A stretch of DNA of 60,000 nt, from the NCBI GenBank assembly GCA_914767715.1, contig OU612070.1, forward strand, positions 7,521,501 to 7,581,500, written 5' to 3'. The notes beneath the pieces are model-generated. The model was not told where the DNA came from. It saw only the letters and a program-made list of their open reading frames with translations, and searched no databases. The position numbers and the translations under genes were made by a program. Shown here piece after piece: positions 48,788 to 59,800 of the stretch (position 1 is its first letter; each line of letters starts with the position of its first letter). This DNA is from Membranipora membranacea. Lineage: Eukaryota; Bryozoa; Gymnolaemata; Cheilostomatida; Membraniporidae.

Positions 48788-51700
48788 TTATGGTAAGTCA
48801 GAAGCCAGTGAGTTGATACTTCTCTGTATATTTGTTATGTCTGGATGACATGGCTCTCTAGCATGAGCCTTTCTATTTATACTCAACGCACGCTCATAAC
48901 ATGTCTTAGCTGCTTTCTCATGTCCCATCGACTGGTAGTTTTGTCCCCTGAGGTGGTGACCATCGGCTATATCTCGATGAACTGCATCTCTACCATATGC
49001 TCCAGCAAACATTTCTAATGATTTATGATAATGTTTTTCGGCCAAGGCATACTGCGACATGGTATGATACAAGCCTCCAAGGTTTCGGAAGCTCAACGCA
49101 ACTTTTTGAGAGGGATCTTTTAATCTCAGCCTGTGTTTAAGATTATCAACGTTAGTAGGGAACTTCTGAGAGTCAGCTGGAGAATCAATAACATTGCCAT
49201 AGTAGTCGAGATTGTCATGTTTAGCTGCTGCTTCAGCAGAGTAATGTAACGCAATGAGGTTATGTTTCTCTGACTTCACAAAGTCAGCATACTTAGTTTC
49301 ACCCCTAGGTGCTTTTCGCTTCTGATAGCAACATGCTAGATTGAGCTCAGCGAATATAAAAGCTTGTTTATCAGCAATATTTGCCACTTTGGTCACCCCG
49401 AGCCGTTTAACAGCTTTTTGCCTTTGGCAACTGCTCTGTTTTCTGATCACATTGTTGCAATTGGATGACGAGTATCGTGTTTTGGCTCTCACTACAACAT
49501 TGTTCTCTATTGCCAACAGGTATTGGTGTTCAGCTTTATCGTCACCCTTACGATGGTAGCAGTTACCTGCACCATTCTGAGCATGACAGAGCATAGAGAC
49601 CAGTTTTTCTTTCTCATCTTCATGTGCCACAGTTTCATCGCTCTGGAGTTGCTCAACATATTTTTCCAAACTCTGATAGCACTGAAGGGATTCCTCATAC
49701 TTTCTGTTGAGATAGAGTGATCTTGCCACAACATAGAGCAGGTCTAGGATAAGGAATTTGTCTCTGACTGACTGGTTTGTAAGATAGTTGATGATCTGGT
49801 CTATGGTTGATGTACCGCTGCGGTTTTCCTGTCCAGTGGCAAGACTTTCTATTTTTTCTAGTGCCTTAGAATGCTTAGAGCAGTAATGAAAAGTTAGGGC
49901 CATCATGAGAATCCTAAGGGTGCGGTCGCAAAGTTGCATCTCCCTGAAGTAGCTTATGGTACCACTATAATTCTTCATGAATACTTTGATTGGCAACATG
50001 AACTCGCACATCTTGAAGAACAGGTTTTGTGGTACAACCCATGGTCTAGAAGCGAGCTGACTGTGATAAATAACAAATTGATCTGTGTTCAGGAGTGAGA
50101 TACTTTGTTTTTGAGAATCATGGTGAAGGTACGTGCAAAGACGGACAAAACAAGAAGAGGCTAGAAGGAAACAAAGTGAGCGGTAGACAATACGGGATAT
50201 GATGGCTTTCTTATAAAGGGCATCTAAGGTGTCCCAAGAATTAGGGCCGACAACCCCAGAGACAATCGATAGGTCAAATATAACCATAGAGGGAAAGCGA
50301 TACAAGTCATGCTTTACATTGAGGGTGAATCCTTTGTCTCTCAACTCATCAGTAGGCCTGAAATTGAATTTGCGGATATCATTCATCAACATCCTTGCAT
50401 TTGCCTTGTTGCGATCCTCATTTGGTATCAATCCTGCTTTCTTTTCCAGGAAAATACTGAGCATGCTTCTTTCTCCATAACGAAACGCTTCACGCGTGTA
50501 TGTCAACATTGCAGTAAGATCACCTTGCAAGGCATCCTCTGTCGGATTGTATAGGATTTGTTGGTATTTACTGAACAGTTGATCAGGTGTGAATATAAAC
50601 TTGTTCCTTTCATGATTCCTCCCATTCCCTGTGGGTATATTCCCTGCATTTAACCCCAACCCGTCAAATTTAAATCCACTTTTTTGCTGATCTTCAAACC
50701 AGTCTAGTTCTGGAAGGCTCAGGCTCTTCAGCGGTGTTTCTCTGAGATTCCCAATAAAAAAGTAGGTGGTCACTGCCAGCATCTCAAAGTAGCGTGCAGT
50801 GTCAGGGTCATCACGCTCAACGATGAACATGTATTCCAGATCTGAATATGGAGTCGATTCAGCTCTTGCAAGTTAGCCTATGATAACAACTGAAAAGGCA
50901 CACGGAGGCTTAGTTGTCAAAGTCTCTACACATTCCTTTATGAGATTCTTCGTAAATACTATAATGCATTCCGAAGCCTCTTCTGACAAGCTCTTGACAT
51001 CTCTGAAATAGTTTTTGATCTTGAGGTCCCTCATGGCTTTTTCAGGCTGGATTAAAGTGATGGTTGGCATAAGAGCAATCAAATTCTTCCATAGATTATC
51101 CCGAATCTGCTGTAGCTGCTTTTCCAGATCTCCAATTATTGATGAGCTGTTGGCAAAGTCTAAGCGACACCATCCACCCAAAAACTCTCGCTGAACTTGA
51201 AAGGCTTTCTTTCTCCATGTGTCAGAGCAGCGCTGGCTTTTGTACCGAACACTTATACTATTGTAACATGCATGAGCCTAAAAGAACAAAAGAATGCTGT
51301 CATATACCGCATATAGCCATATATATGCAGGGATACAACTTCAAGATTACGTTCTTGGATACGTATAAATTTATTCATCTGTTCTCTTCTATGTTCATTA
51401 TTTGAATTAAAATTTCTCCAGGTTCTGGGTAGGGTTGGAGCTCTCTTTTACTCCTTGGTTGGAGCATATGCCGTAGTTGCCTTTAATATAGATGTAGAGA
51501 ATTTTGTTCAAACTGATAAAAAATTGTTGTGAAAAGGTAGCCAATGTGTTGGCTCCGCTAAACTTCTAGTCTATGAGGTCTAGCGATGTGTGGTTAAGAT
51601 CTGATAGACCTGGCCTAGGGCGACATACCCTCTGACTGACCAAGTAGGATGTTCCCCTTGCCAACATGAAGTGATTGTGATGTGAAAGAATCAGGTTCTG

Positions 51701-53741
51701 TTAGAATAATTCTAGAGTTATGTAGGCAAGAGTTTATCTGTCTTATTTTTCATCTAATGCAGCTTGAAAAGGTTGCACATTTTCAGGTGGTCACTTGATT
51801 TTGAGACGACATCACATGATGTGTGTGGGAGTTCGTCAGACCATTATAAGGTTTATCGGAACATATAATACTCATTGAATTATAATCTACTGACTATAAA
51901 ATCTTTGGGAATTTCCTGAGCATCACCTAAGAACACATAATATGTGTTCTTAGGTGATGCTATGTGTGTGAATAAATACTGATGGGACTCTTGCTAGCAT
52001 ATGTCTGTTTGTGAAGTACAGCAAAATCTTGTAAAGCTGCGTTTACACGTTTGTTCGGACAAATCGGCTAATAATAACAACTCCGACACAGATTATGAAT
52101 CTGCTCTATAATCGTTGTCTGTCAACATGTCAACGATATGCTATTTACACACTATTCATGCCTAACCGATTTCAACACAAACTTCCAACTCAACTTGTCT
52201 CTGATTGGCTAGCGAGACAACTAGTTAGTTTATTGGCTGAACCATTCATAATCGTGAAGATTTGTCGTTCACTTGTGACATTGTCACAAGTGCACGATTT
52301 TGAACAATACAGATTTAAACACCGATTTAAACACAGATTAACTGTTTACACGGTCAGTCAAATCGGTGACCTGTGCCGGAGTTGTTATTTTTAGCCGATT
52401 TGTCTCACATGTAAACGCAGCTTAACAATTTGTGATTTATTCCATTGTCATAAATCAATTATGACAATGGAAATCAGCAGCTAAATTTTATAATCATTTA
52501 GTCCAACAAACGTTTAATATTTCACTCTTGTAAATCAGATATATTATATATTATTCAATGTATTCAGATCAAAATCAATCGAGAATCAATTGTTGATGTT
52601 GATGTATATTAATTTGATAAATGCAGTGGAAATCGAAGTTGACAAGTTGGGAAAAACTCAGCTCCAAAGCTAATGAGTCATGTTTAGTTTGCTCGAACAG
52701 TGCCACATTGTGTATACCAAGGACCACGGAGTTATAAGTATATTACCCTGACGGCATCAGTCCAGTGATTTGTATGTTTATACCTCCGTAGGTACCCATC
52801 AGCTATCTTTTCGAGGTATGGAATCTGAATCATAGGGTCATTCTTACCAGCCAGATGAACAGCCTTTCTAAACTCATCCAATACCTTTCTGTCTACCTGA
52901 ATAATCAAATATACCAAAAGGGGTACTGACAAGTACAAGAAAACTTCATGTTGGGGTAATTTAAATAAATCCTTTTCTATAGACTACCTAATCATGACAG
53001 AATACTTAATAAATTCGTAATAATACCAGTGAGTGAAGCGGTATGTAATGTATTTTATGTTATGTATTTAAGTATGTAAAATATACATAAATACTTACCA
53101 CCGGATAACCCGTATCGCTGTCAGCTGTTGTGACTTCCTCTGCGTGCATTTCCATGTCATGAGCAGCGACTCCGGTAAGCTCAAGAAATTTCCGGTAAAT
53201 GATTTTAATTTATAACTGTTTTGTATTCATTTCCTAATCTTCATATTGCCTTCACAAAAATTGACTTTTCTACAATGATTTCATAATTGGCACCGATAAG
53301 TGTGTTCTGAAAAAATCAATAGTTATAAATTAATTTAGTGATTAGTGTATTGATTTGTGTGTCGAAGAAGTTTACTGTTGGATGAATAGTGCAGTTGTTA
53401 TTATTTCTATTGCCATTGTAAGACTGTTATTGAATGAAAGATTGTAAATAATGTGATTTGGGAAAATGGCATACAGGAAGAAAAAACAAAGCGCATAATA
53501 AAGATCTGTTAAACTCTGTGTCATAGATACAACTATAATAATGTAGCATGTGTTGACATACCATACACCGGTAAGATACATCAAAGTATTGGGTCTCAAG
53601 GCAGTTATACCTGATGTGGCATTGTTCGTACAGCAAACTAAAACAAGACTCATTAGCTTCAGCCACCTTCCGAAGCTGAGTTTTTTCCAACTTGTCCTCT
53701 TCAATTTCCACCGCATTTATCAAATTATTAATTATCAACAT
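48788..53741 (-). CDS. nucleotidyltransferase (PII-uridylyltransferase N-terminal-like) plus TPR protein, interrupted by one in-frame stop
   Basis: Four phase-0 exons: 53741-53562, 53179-53099, 52896-52747 and 51277-48788. Splice sites include ATG|GTATGT, GTG|GTAAGT, AGG|GTAATA and the acceptors TTATTCAG and TTCTTTTAG. The reading is continuous except for TAA at 50873-50875. Order: an N-terminal helical region (SYRCM joined to LTGVAAHDMEMHAEEV), a helical repeat (KIADGYLRRYKHTNHW), the nucleotidyltransferase core (SVVIIG, then the stop where Ser is expected, then LARAESTPYSDLEYMFIVE with the D.E metal ligands), and a long C-terminal TPR array (YLNRKYEESLQCYQSLEKY; GNCYHRKGDDKAEHQYL; LGGLYHTMSQYALAEKHYHK; RGQNYQSMGHEKAAKTCYER). 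Such proteins are multicopy and poorly characterised in invertebrates. A restart at the ATG of MFIVE would give a TPR protein lacking a complete catalytic site. The true 5' end could lie further upstream. Confidence 0.75.
51919..51961. repeat. 43-nt perfect palindrome
   Basis: A 21-bp stem (AGCATCACCTAAGAACACAT plus A) surrounds a single central A. One arm matches the sequence at about 53775-53805 in inverted orientation, so it sits at the equivalent place in both arms of the large inverted duplication, but only the left copy is doubled into a palindrome. Confidence 0.85.
52035..52422. mobile_element. PIF/Harbinger-like MITE
   Basis: The 388-bp element has terminal inverted repeats of about 60 bp beginning AGCTGCGTTTACA and including GACAAATCGGCTAA and AATAACAACTCCG. 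It is flanked by TAA at 52032-52034 and 52423-52425, consistent with the 3-bp TWA target duplication of PIF/Harbinger elements. It has no coding capacity. It lies in the intron upstream of the long NTase exon. Confidence 0.75.
52590..52720 (+). pseudogene. decayed inverted copy of the first NTase-TPR exon
   Basis: The plus strand reads LINAVEIEVDKLGKTQLQ and then stops, against LINAVEIEEDKLEKTQLR in the minus-strand exon at 53741-53562. Small deletions remove the region corresponding to KVAEAN. It is the left-arm copy within the large inverted duplication and cannot be coding. Confidence 0.75.
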
Positions 53742-53899
53742 CAACCATCAGTATTTGTTTGTTCATATATCATTATTATGTGTACTTAGGTGATGCTCGG
53801 AAAATTCCTAAAATTTCTAGAGTCAACATTACACATTATTCCCATGTATTATGAGTATTATTCTGTTCTGACCAACCTTATATGTTCTGCTAAGTGCTG

Positions 53900-53916
53900 A
53901 CACACACACACACACA
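53900..53916. repeat. (CA)n microsatellite
   Basis: A short pure CA run in the right arm. The equivalent left-arm site has only a few CA/TG units. Confidence 0.8.
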
Positions 53917-54214
53917 TACACATCATGTGATATTAACCTTAAACCATGGGACCTCCCGAAAATTTGCCATCTTCACAAGCAGCAGTAGATGAGAAATATG
54001 ACAAATAATTCAATTCTGCATTTGTTACATTCAAAATGAATAATAGGTTGAATTTTTAAAAACTCAATCACATCACAATCACTGAAACGCAAATTGCTGT
54101 CTTCTCTTCCCCCTTCGAATGCTGAGTGCTGAATTCTGATAATGTATTAATTTAGGCCACTATATTATTTGTACCTTCCCGTCTCAACTTTGGGTGGAAA
54201 TCAGTCGACATTGG

Positions 54215-55288
54215 GACATGTCAATCTCGACTACTATGGCAATGTTATCAATTCTCCAGCTGTCTCACAGGAGTTTTCAACTAACATTGCTAATCTTAAA
54301 GACTTAGTTTGAGGCTGCTATTTTGTATTACATCTTTTTCTCCATATTTTATTTTATCATGTGAGCGAATTCCAGCTTTAGAATCCAAATATTGAGGAAG
54401 TTATGGTCTCTCAAACATTCAAGGTGAGGGCGATCAATCGGCATTAACAATCAGCGGGCAATCCTTGTGGGACGTAACAAAACGTCATACTTATTATGAG
54501 TATGTTATACTAATAATTCCACAGAAAGGATGATGATCAAAGTTCAGTCCTAGGCGGGACTCGAACGTGGGTTCATAAACCTGCAGGCAATGACGCTACC
54601 ATCGCACCACTAGGTCCTGCAGCTCTGAAAGCCTGTAGACAATATAGCTGAGCATGAGCGGCGTTGCCTGCATTGCCATTTGGACCTGGGTTCGAGACCC
54701 GCTACTTCCCTGAACATTTTGATCATCAACCTATTTATTAGTGTATTATAATAAGTATGACGGTTGTGACGTAACACTGGGATTGCCCGCTGATTCTTAC
54801 TGCCGATAGACTGCCGTCACCTTGGAAGTTTGAGAGGCCATAACTTCCTCAATATTTGGATTCTAAAGCTGGAATTCGCTCACATGATAGAATAAAATAT
54901 GGAAAATAAGATGTGATACAAGATAGCAGCCTCAAACAAGGTCTTTAAACACAGACTAAGATTAAAGGATCCCTCTCAAAAAGTTGCGCTGAGCTTCAGA
55001 AACCTTGGAAGCTTGTATCATACCATGTTGCTGTATGCCTTGGCTGAAAAACATTATCATAAATCATTAGAAATGTTTGCTGGAGCATATGGTAGAGATG
55101 CAGTACATCGAGATATAGCCGATGGTCACCACCTCAGGGGACAAAACTACCAGTCGATGGGGCTTGAAAAAGCAGCTGTGACATGTTATGAGCATGCATT
55201 GAGTATTGATAGAAAGGCTCATGCTAGAGAGCCATGTCATCCAGACATAACAGATATACAGAGAAGTATCAACTCACTGGCTTCTTGA
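54215..55288 (+). pseudogene. truncated NTase-TPR paralogue, last TPRs, interrupted by a transposon
   Basis: The plus strand encodes LDYYGNVINSPAVSQEF and TNIANLK (54231-54300), matching LDYYGNVIDSPADSQKF of the minus-strand gene. It is interrupted by a 645-bp element, then resumes with KHRLRLKDPSQKVALSFRNL at 54949. The final TPRs are almost unchanged (LAEKHYHKSLEMFAGAYGRD; RGQNYQSMGLEKAAVTCYEH) down to a TGA at 55286-55288. The rest of the gene, including the nucleotidyltransferase core, is missing. The remaining frame has no stop outside the insertion, so it may be recent or kept similar by gene conversion. Confidence 0.85.
54300..54944. mobile_element. foldback DNA element with ~230-bp inverted repeats, TTAA target
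   Basis: The 645-bp element begins AGACTTAGTTTGAGGCTGCT and ends with the complement of AGACCTTGTTTGAGGCTGCT; the inverted repeats run about 230 bp each. It is flanked by TTAA at 54296-54299 and 54945-54948, and removing the element plus one TTAA restores the exact reading frame AATCTTAAACAC seen in the intact gene at about 49140. TTAA targets are typical of piggyBac-type transposition, though the AGAC ends are not the usual piggyBac ends. The centre carries tRNA-like sequences in both orientations (GGACTCGAAC near 54551, GGGTTCGAGACCC near 54690). Confidence 0.85.
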
Positions 55289-55399
55289 TTTACCATAAGC
55301 CCTAACCTGCATGAATATTCCTCTTCAAGTGGTATTAATAAATATATGATAAGGCCTATGCAAATTCTTCTAAAAATTAAACCCATAACTGATTTATTC

Positions 55400-56882
55400 A
55401 GGGAATTGAGTTTAGGGAGATTGTCATGTGATTTTACATAAAAATATTGTTTTTGATAATTTTTTAACGTAATGTTTGCAAACAGGTTCATGTAATCCGA
55501 GTCACTAGCGAGTGGATTCATAATATACAATATCCTGTATACTTTTATAAATTCAATAGATGGGAATACAGAGATAATATGAATCGCCTTTTTATACAAT
55601 ATCTAAAGTTTTAGCGTAAGAACCAGGGGTGTACATAGAAGTATTGTTTTTTGATTATTTTTGACCGCAATGTTTGTAAACAGTAACCATTTTATACAAT
55701 TCATTAACTAGTGGATTTATAATATATGATATCCTAATCCACTTTTTCAAATTACATAACTGGGAATACAGCAATAATATGAAATGTCAGTTTTAAGTTT
55801 AGAATTTGAAAATGAGTGCGCTGGAGTTGTCTCATCTTAATCAAAGAGCGGATGACTTCCTGCATATCAATGATTCTTCCCCGTCAATGTTAATAAATGT
55901 AAAGACACAAGTAACATGAGTTTACTGATCAAAATAAATATTCAAAACCTCTAGAGTTTACTCACTGTGTGAGAATTAATTCAACACTGAAGCTGAAATA
56001 TGTAAAGATGGTAATAACATTTTATTTTGATAATTATTAAACAGGCTTACTCTATTACAAAGCAGATGAGAACAGCTACTCTCTTTCTACTTTTTCCGCC
56101 CGTATATCTGTGCAACTCTGACTCTCAGCGAAGTCGAACTAATTAAAAATCTTAATTATGCATCATATCATTATGTGTTTCCATGTTAAATTTTTTGTCC
56201 TTTATGACTGGAACAATTCACTTGACTTCTGACACATAACCCCCTTTAATGAAGGTGACATGGGTCAGATTATTTGGATCCTCAAAGGATTCAAATATCT
56301 GATAAATATCTGGCAAATATCTGATAAAATCCCTCCATGGAATTTCAGTATGTATTGAATATTAAAATTAATTTGACATTGCATAGTCACCCATCCTTCT
56401 TCATGGTTGTAAATAAAGACATCAACATAAGCATTGATAGATTTATAAGTACTTTATTATCGATCTAAATACATTGAAAAGTGTATATTATTGATCTTAT
56501 TTACAATAAAAATAAAGTTATAGAGTAAAAGTATTTGATTAAATTTTTTTTTTAAATCGTCACAATCGGCATTAGGTATCAGTTTCACACCATATTCCTA
56601 TATTTGATGAAGAGACATCTGCTGGCTTTTCTAAGCACAAGCGTATTGGCATAAAAAAAACATTAACGGAAGATTATCAAAGCTAAGGCATCAGATCTTA
56701 ATTTCACTGATGTCTATCAATTTCTAATTCCCAAGAAGATTTACTCAGATCTAAATAAATGTGGTTCAAGTACATGAACTGCAGCGCCACTTCATGTCCT
56801 TGAACTTTAAAATCTTAAAATGATACTTGAAAAATGAAGTAAAAAAAACTCTAATAAATGCTTTGTGTTACACACTTGTGGT
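55400..56882. other. no gene; right arm of the inverted duplication and its flank
   Basis: A direct duplication of about 170 bp (about 55430-55615 and 55635-55800, diverged) is followed by sequence inverted relative to 44400-44990, up to about 56150. From 56150 to 56882 I see AT-rich sequence only, probably the 3' flank of the TLR gene. Confidence 0.5.
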
Positions 56883-59800
56883 TTAGTTACTCTGCTGCGG
56901 TAACTCATGGTATCCACTCTCCTGAGTGACAGCGCTGACGTAAGAGGAGGAGGATGCTGACCTGCTTTTTCTCATCTGAATGAAGTCAGGCTCCGCAATA
57001 AATTGTCTCACCTGTTTCCAAATCTTCTTCATTTCTTTTGTAATGTCATCAACATTTCTAGGCTAAAATTAAAATAAACTCAACTAAAAATCTAGTATCG
57101 TGAGAGCAGAGAATACCATATCGCTTATGAGTATATCTTATGAAGAAAGTTTTAGGTGACGGCCACACAAAGGTGCAACAAACCCATTAGATTATGATGT
57201 ACAGGAGTTGTCTTCTTGATTGCCAGTATCAAGGCCTTTCGAAATCCAAAAACTAGGGGATATCACACATAAACCAACCACATTGAGCGTTTTTTCAGTC
57301 AGGGTTAGGAGTTTTATAGGGTCCTGCATCATCTTCCTGTTGTCTAAGTCTGTATCTAAAGCTAGAAGCAGAATTCGTCCAGTTTTTGCCAACTCATTTT
57401 GCCTCATCACATCAGCTACAATATATGAATAATATAGATATCTATGATCGTTAAATCATTGAATACAGATGATATTTTCTCAGCATAAGTTGGTAGGACC
57501 ATACAATATTTTCGGTGGATTGGCTGGTACACAGAATTATATACATGGATGGATTTTTCATCATCTTTCCATTTGTTCGAACACAGCTTGTCAAGCCAGG
57601 CTACATTGTTGTGTTGAAACGGGGCTATGAGAGCAGACAATTCTCATTAGAGGTCTTACCAACAATATCAACTTCAGGTAGGAATGCTTCACTAGCCAGG
57701 TATGATTTACTCAGCACAATAATAACGTTCCTGCTCCTCTCCATAGCATCTCTTATCTGAACCGTCTTCTCGGCACCAATTGTAGAGTCTCGCTCGTATA
57801 TATATAATCTAGCTTTACCCTGTATGTGAAAATTAAATCAAATCAAATCAAAAAGGTACTAATCGCTGCGGAAACAATTTCAGGCAAATTGCGGATTGAT
57901 CTCTTATCTAACTAAATATACATTTACTATGAAGTGTTACTCCAAGCAAATGAGAATATCATCTTTAAAACGAATATGGGTCAAACGTAGCTCTATTACT
58001 CCTACCTTACGCGATTGGTGATCGTCACCTTCCAGTGCTGGTACAAGACGTCCGCCGACCCACTGCTGGTCTATGTCACTTCCTGTGTTGTAGCAAACCA
58101 CGGCATCATAATCACATTTGTAGCCATACCTGATATTCTTTAGAATTCCCTTTAGTTCAGGCAGAACAATCTTGCGATGTGAAATGTACCACCGGGAACA
58201 AATACAGGGAAGGCATACCAAAAGTATCAAAAGGACAAAACCGACGACAGCACAGCCTATGATGAGAGGCAGAAGGAATTTACAACGGAATGGAGGCGGA
58301 CTGTATTCAAATATGGAGATTGTATCTGCCGCATGCTCTGGGCCACCACATGTTATATTTATAACATCAATGACTTTCTCAGTTTCACTTAACCAGTCCT
58401 GCAACCTGCCGATGTTGCAATCACAATCAAACGGGTTACCCAAAAGGCTAAGCGTCTTCAAAGCCTTCAAATCATTATCTACAACGCTGATGACAGAAGG
58501 TGCAAAGCTAGTAAACTGGTTATACTTTAAGTAGAGATGTTCCAGTTTGGGCAAGCTCTTCACCGCATCGATGGTGTTGTCCAATTCATCGAGGAAACAA
58601 TTAGAAAAGTCAACTTTGACCAGCTTCATGTTGCTTATAAAGATGGTGTCAGGGAGAATAGACAGTGGATTGCTCTGAGCTATGACGGTAGAGAGGTATT
58701 TCATCTCATTAAAAGCATTAGGGTCAAGATATTTGAAGGAGTTTCCGGAAATGTCTAGTTTTTGTAGTTGTGTCATGAGCTTCAGTTGAGGATAAAAGTC
58801 GGTTGCAGGGTGGAAACCGATGAAGTTATTGCTCAAGTAGAGATTTTTGATAGTGGTACACAGACCAGATACATCTCGGAGCTGATTCGACTCGGCACGG
58901 AAGGTTTGCAGCTCAGGCATGCTTCTGCAAGCAGTTTCCATACGCTGCATGTTAAGTGAGGTCAACAGGTTACCACTGATATCTAATGACTCAATCGATG
59001 TAGTCCTATTCTCGATACTGATACAGTCATGTATTGAAAACTGAGAGGAGGTGCTGGGAAAGTGCGTGAAGCAAGGAAGTGTGGCAATCACGTTGTCGCT
59101 CAGGTCAAGGACGGACAGATTCGGCAGTTTAGATATGAACATGAAGAGGTTGTAGATCATTTTTCCGTCAGATCGTATGCCAATGTTTGACAGACTCAAT
59201 GTCTCAATGTAGGACTCTCTTCCAGCTGTACTGCCAATGGTAAATGGCCTTGTACCGAATGGGTTTCCGTTCAAGTATAGCTCAATTATATCTACTCCAC
59301 GCAATGCATTGTCGGCTATATGACTTATACCAGTGAATGAAAGGTGAATTTTTTCCAGAGAGTTCATATTCAAAAACATTGAATCAGGAAGTGTCTTTCC
59401 AAATGCCATGTCGCAGCCCTCAAAATCGAGAAGCTGGAAGTTTTTCAGTTTGGTGGAGTTGAGTCCTTGCAGAGTTTTTGGAACTATTGTGCAGTCACTT
59501 TCTACCTCCTTTACCTGAGATCTCCAGTTGTGGGCAATAAGCTTCTGTAAGGCGGCATTAGCAGGTAAGTTGAGCAGGAAATCCCCAGCACGGCCTGGAC
59601 ACTCAGTGAAGGGATACACAGAACTCATATCTAAGACCTGTATCTTCCTCAGCCCACTCAGCACTGAAGTACTCCCAGTAAAGAAACAAGACTCGCTAAT
59701 GTTCAATAGGTAAGACAGATGGGCAATCGGTTTGAAAAAGTCATCGCCTATGTTAGTGCAGTTACGCACATCTGTTCCGATCCCAGATAGAAAGAGATGC

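Larger units (their letters stand above)
44400..56150. repeat. large decayed inverted duplication around the NTase-TPR gene
   Basis: Four pairs of segments match in opposite orientation and mirrored order: 44400-44990 with 55620-56150, 48680-49190 with 54215-55400, 51540-51990 with 53745-54060, and 52590-52720 with 53590-53745. The centre lies near 53.1 kb. The right arm has lost most of the long NTase exon and lacks the 45.0-48.7 kb block. Each arm has its own transposon insertion (52035-52422 left, 54300-54944 right). Divergence between arms looks moderate. Confidence 0.8.

Noticed and set aside
50873-50875. Stop recoded as selenocysteine
   Set aside because: The codon is TAA, not TGA, and family members have Ser at this place.
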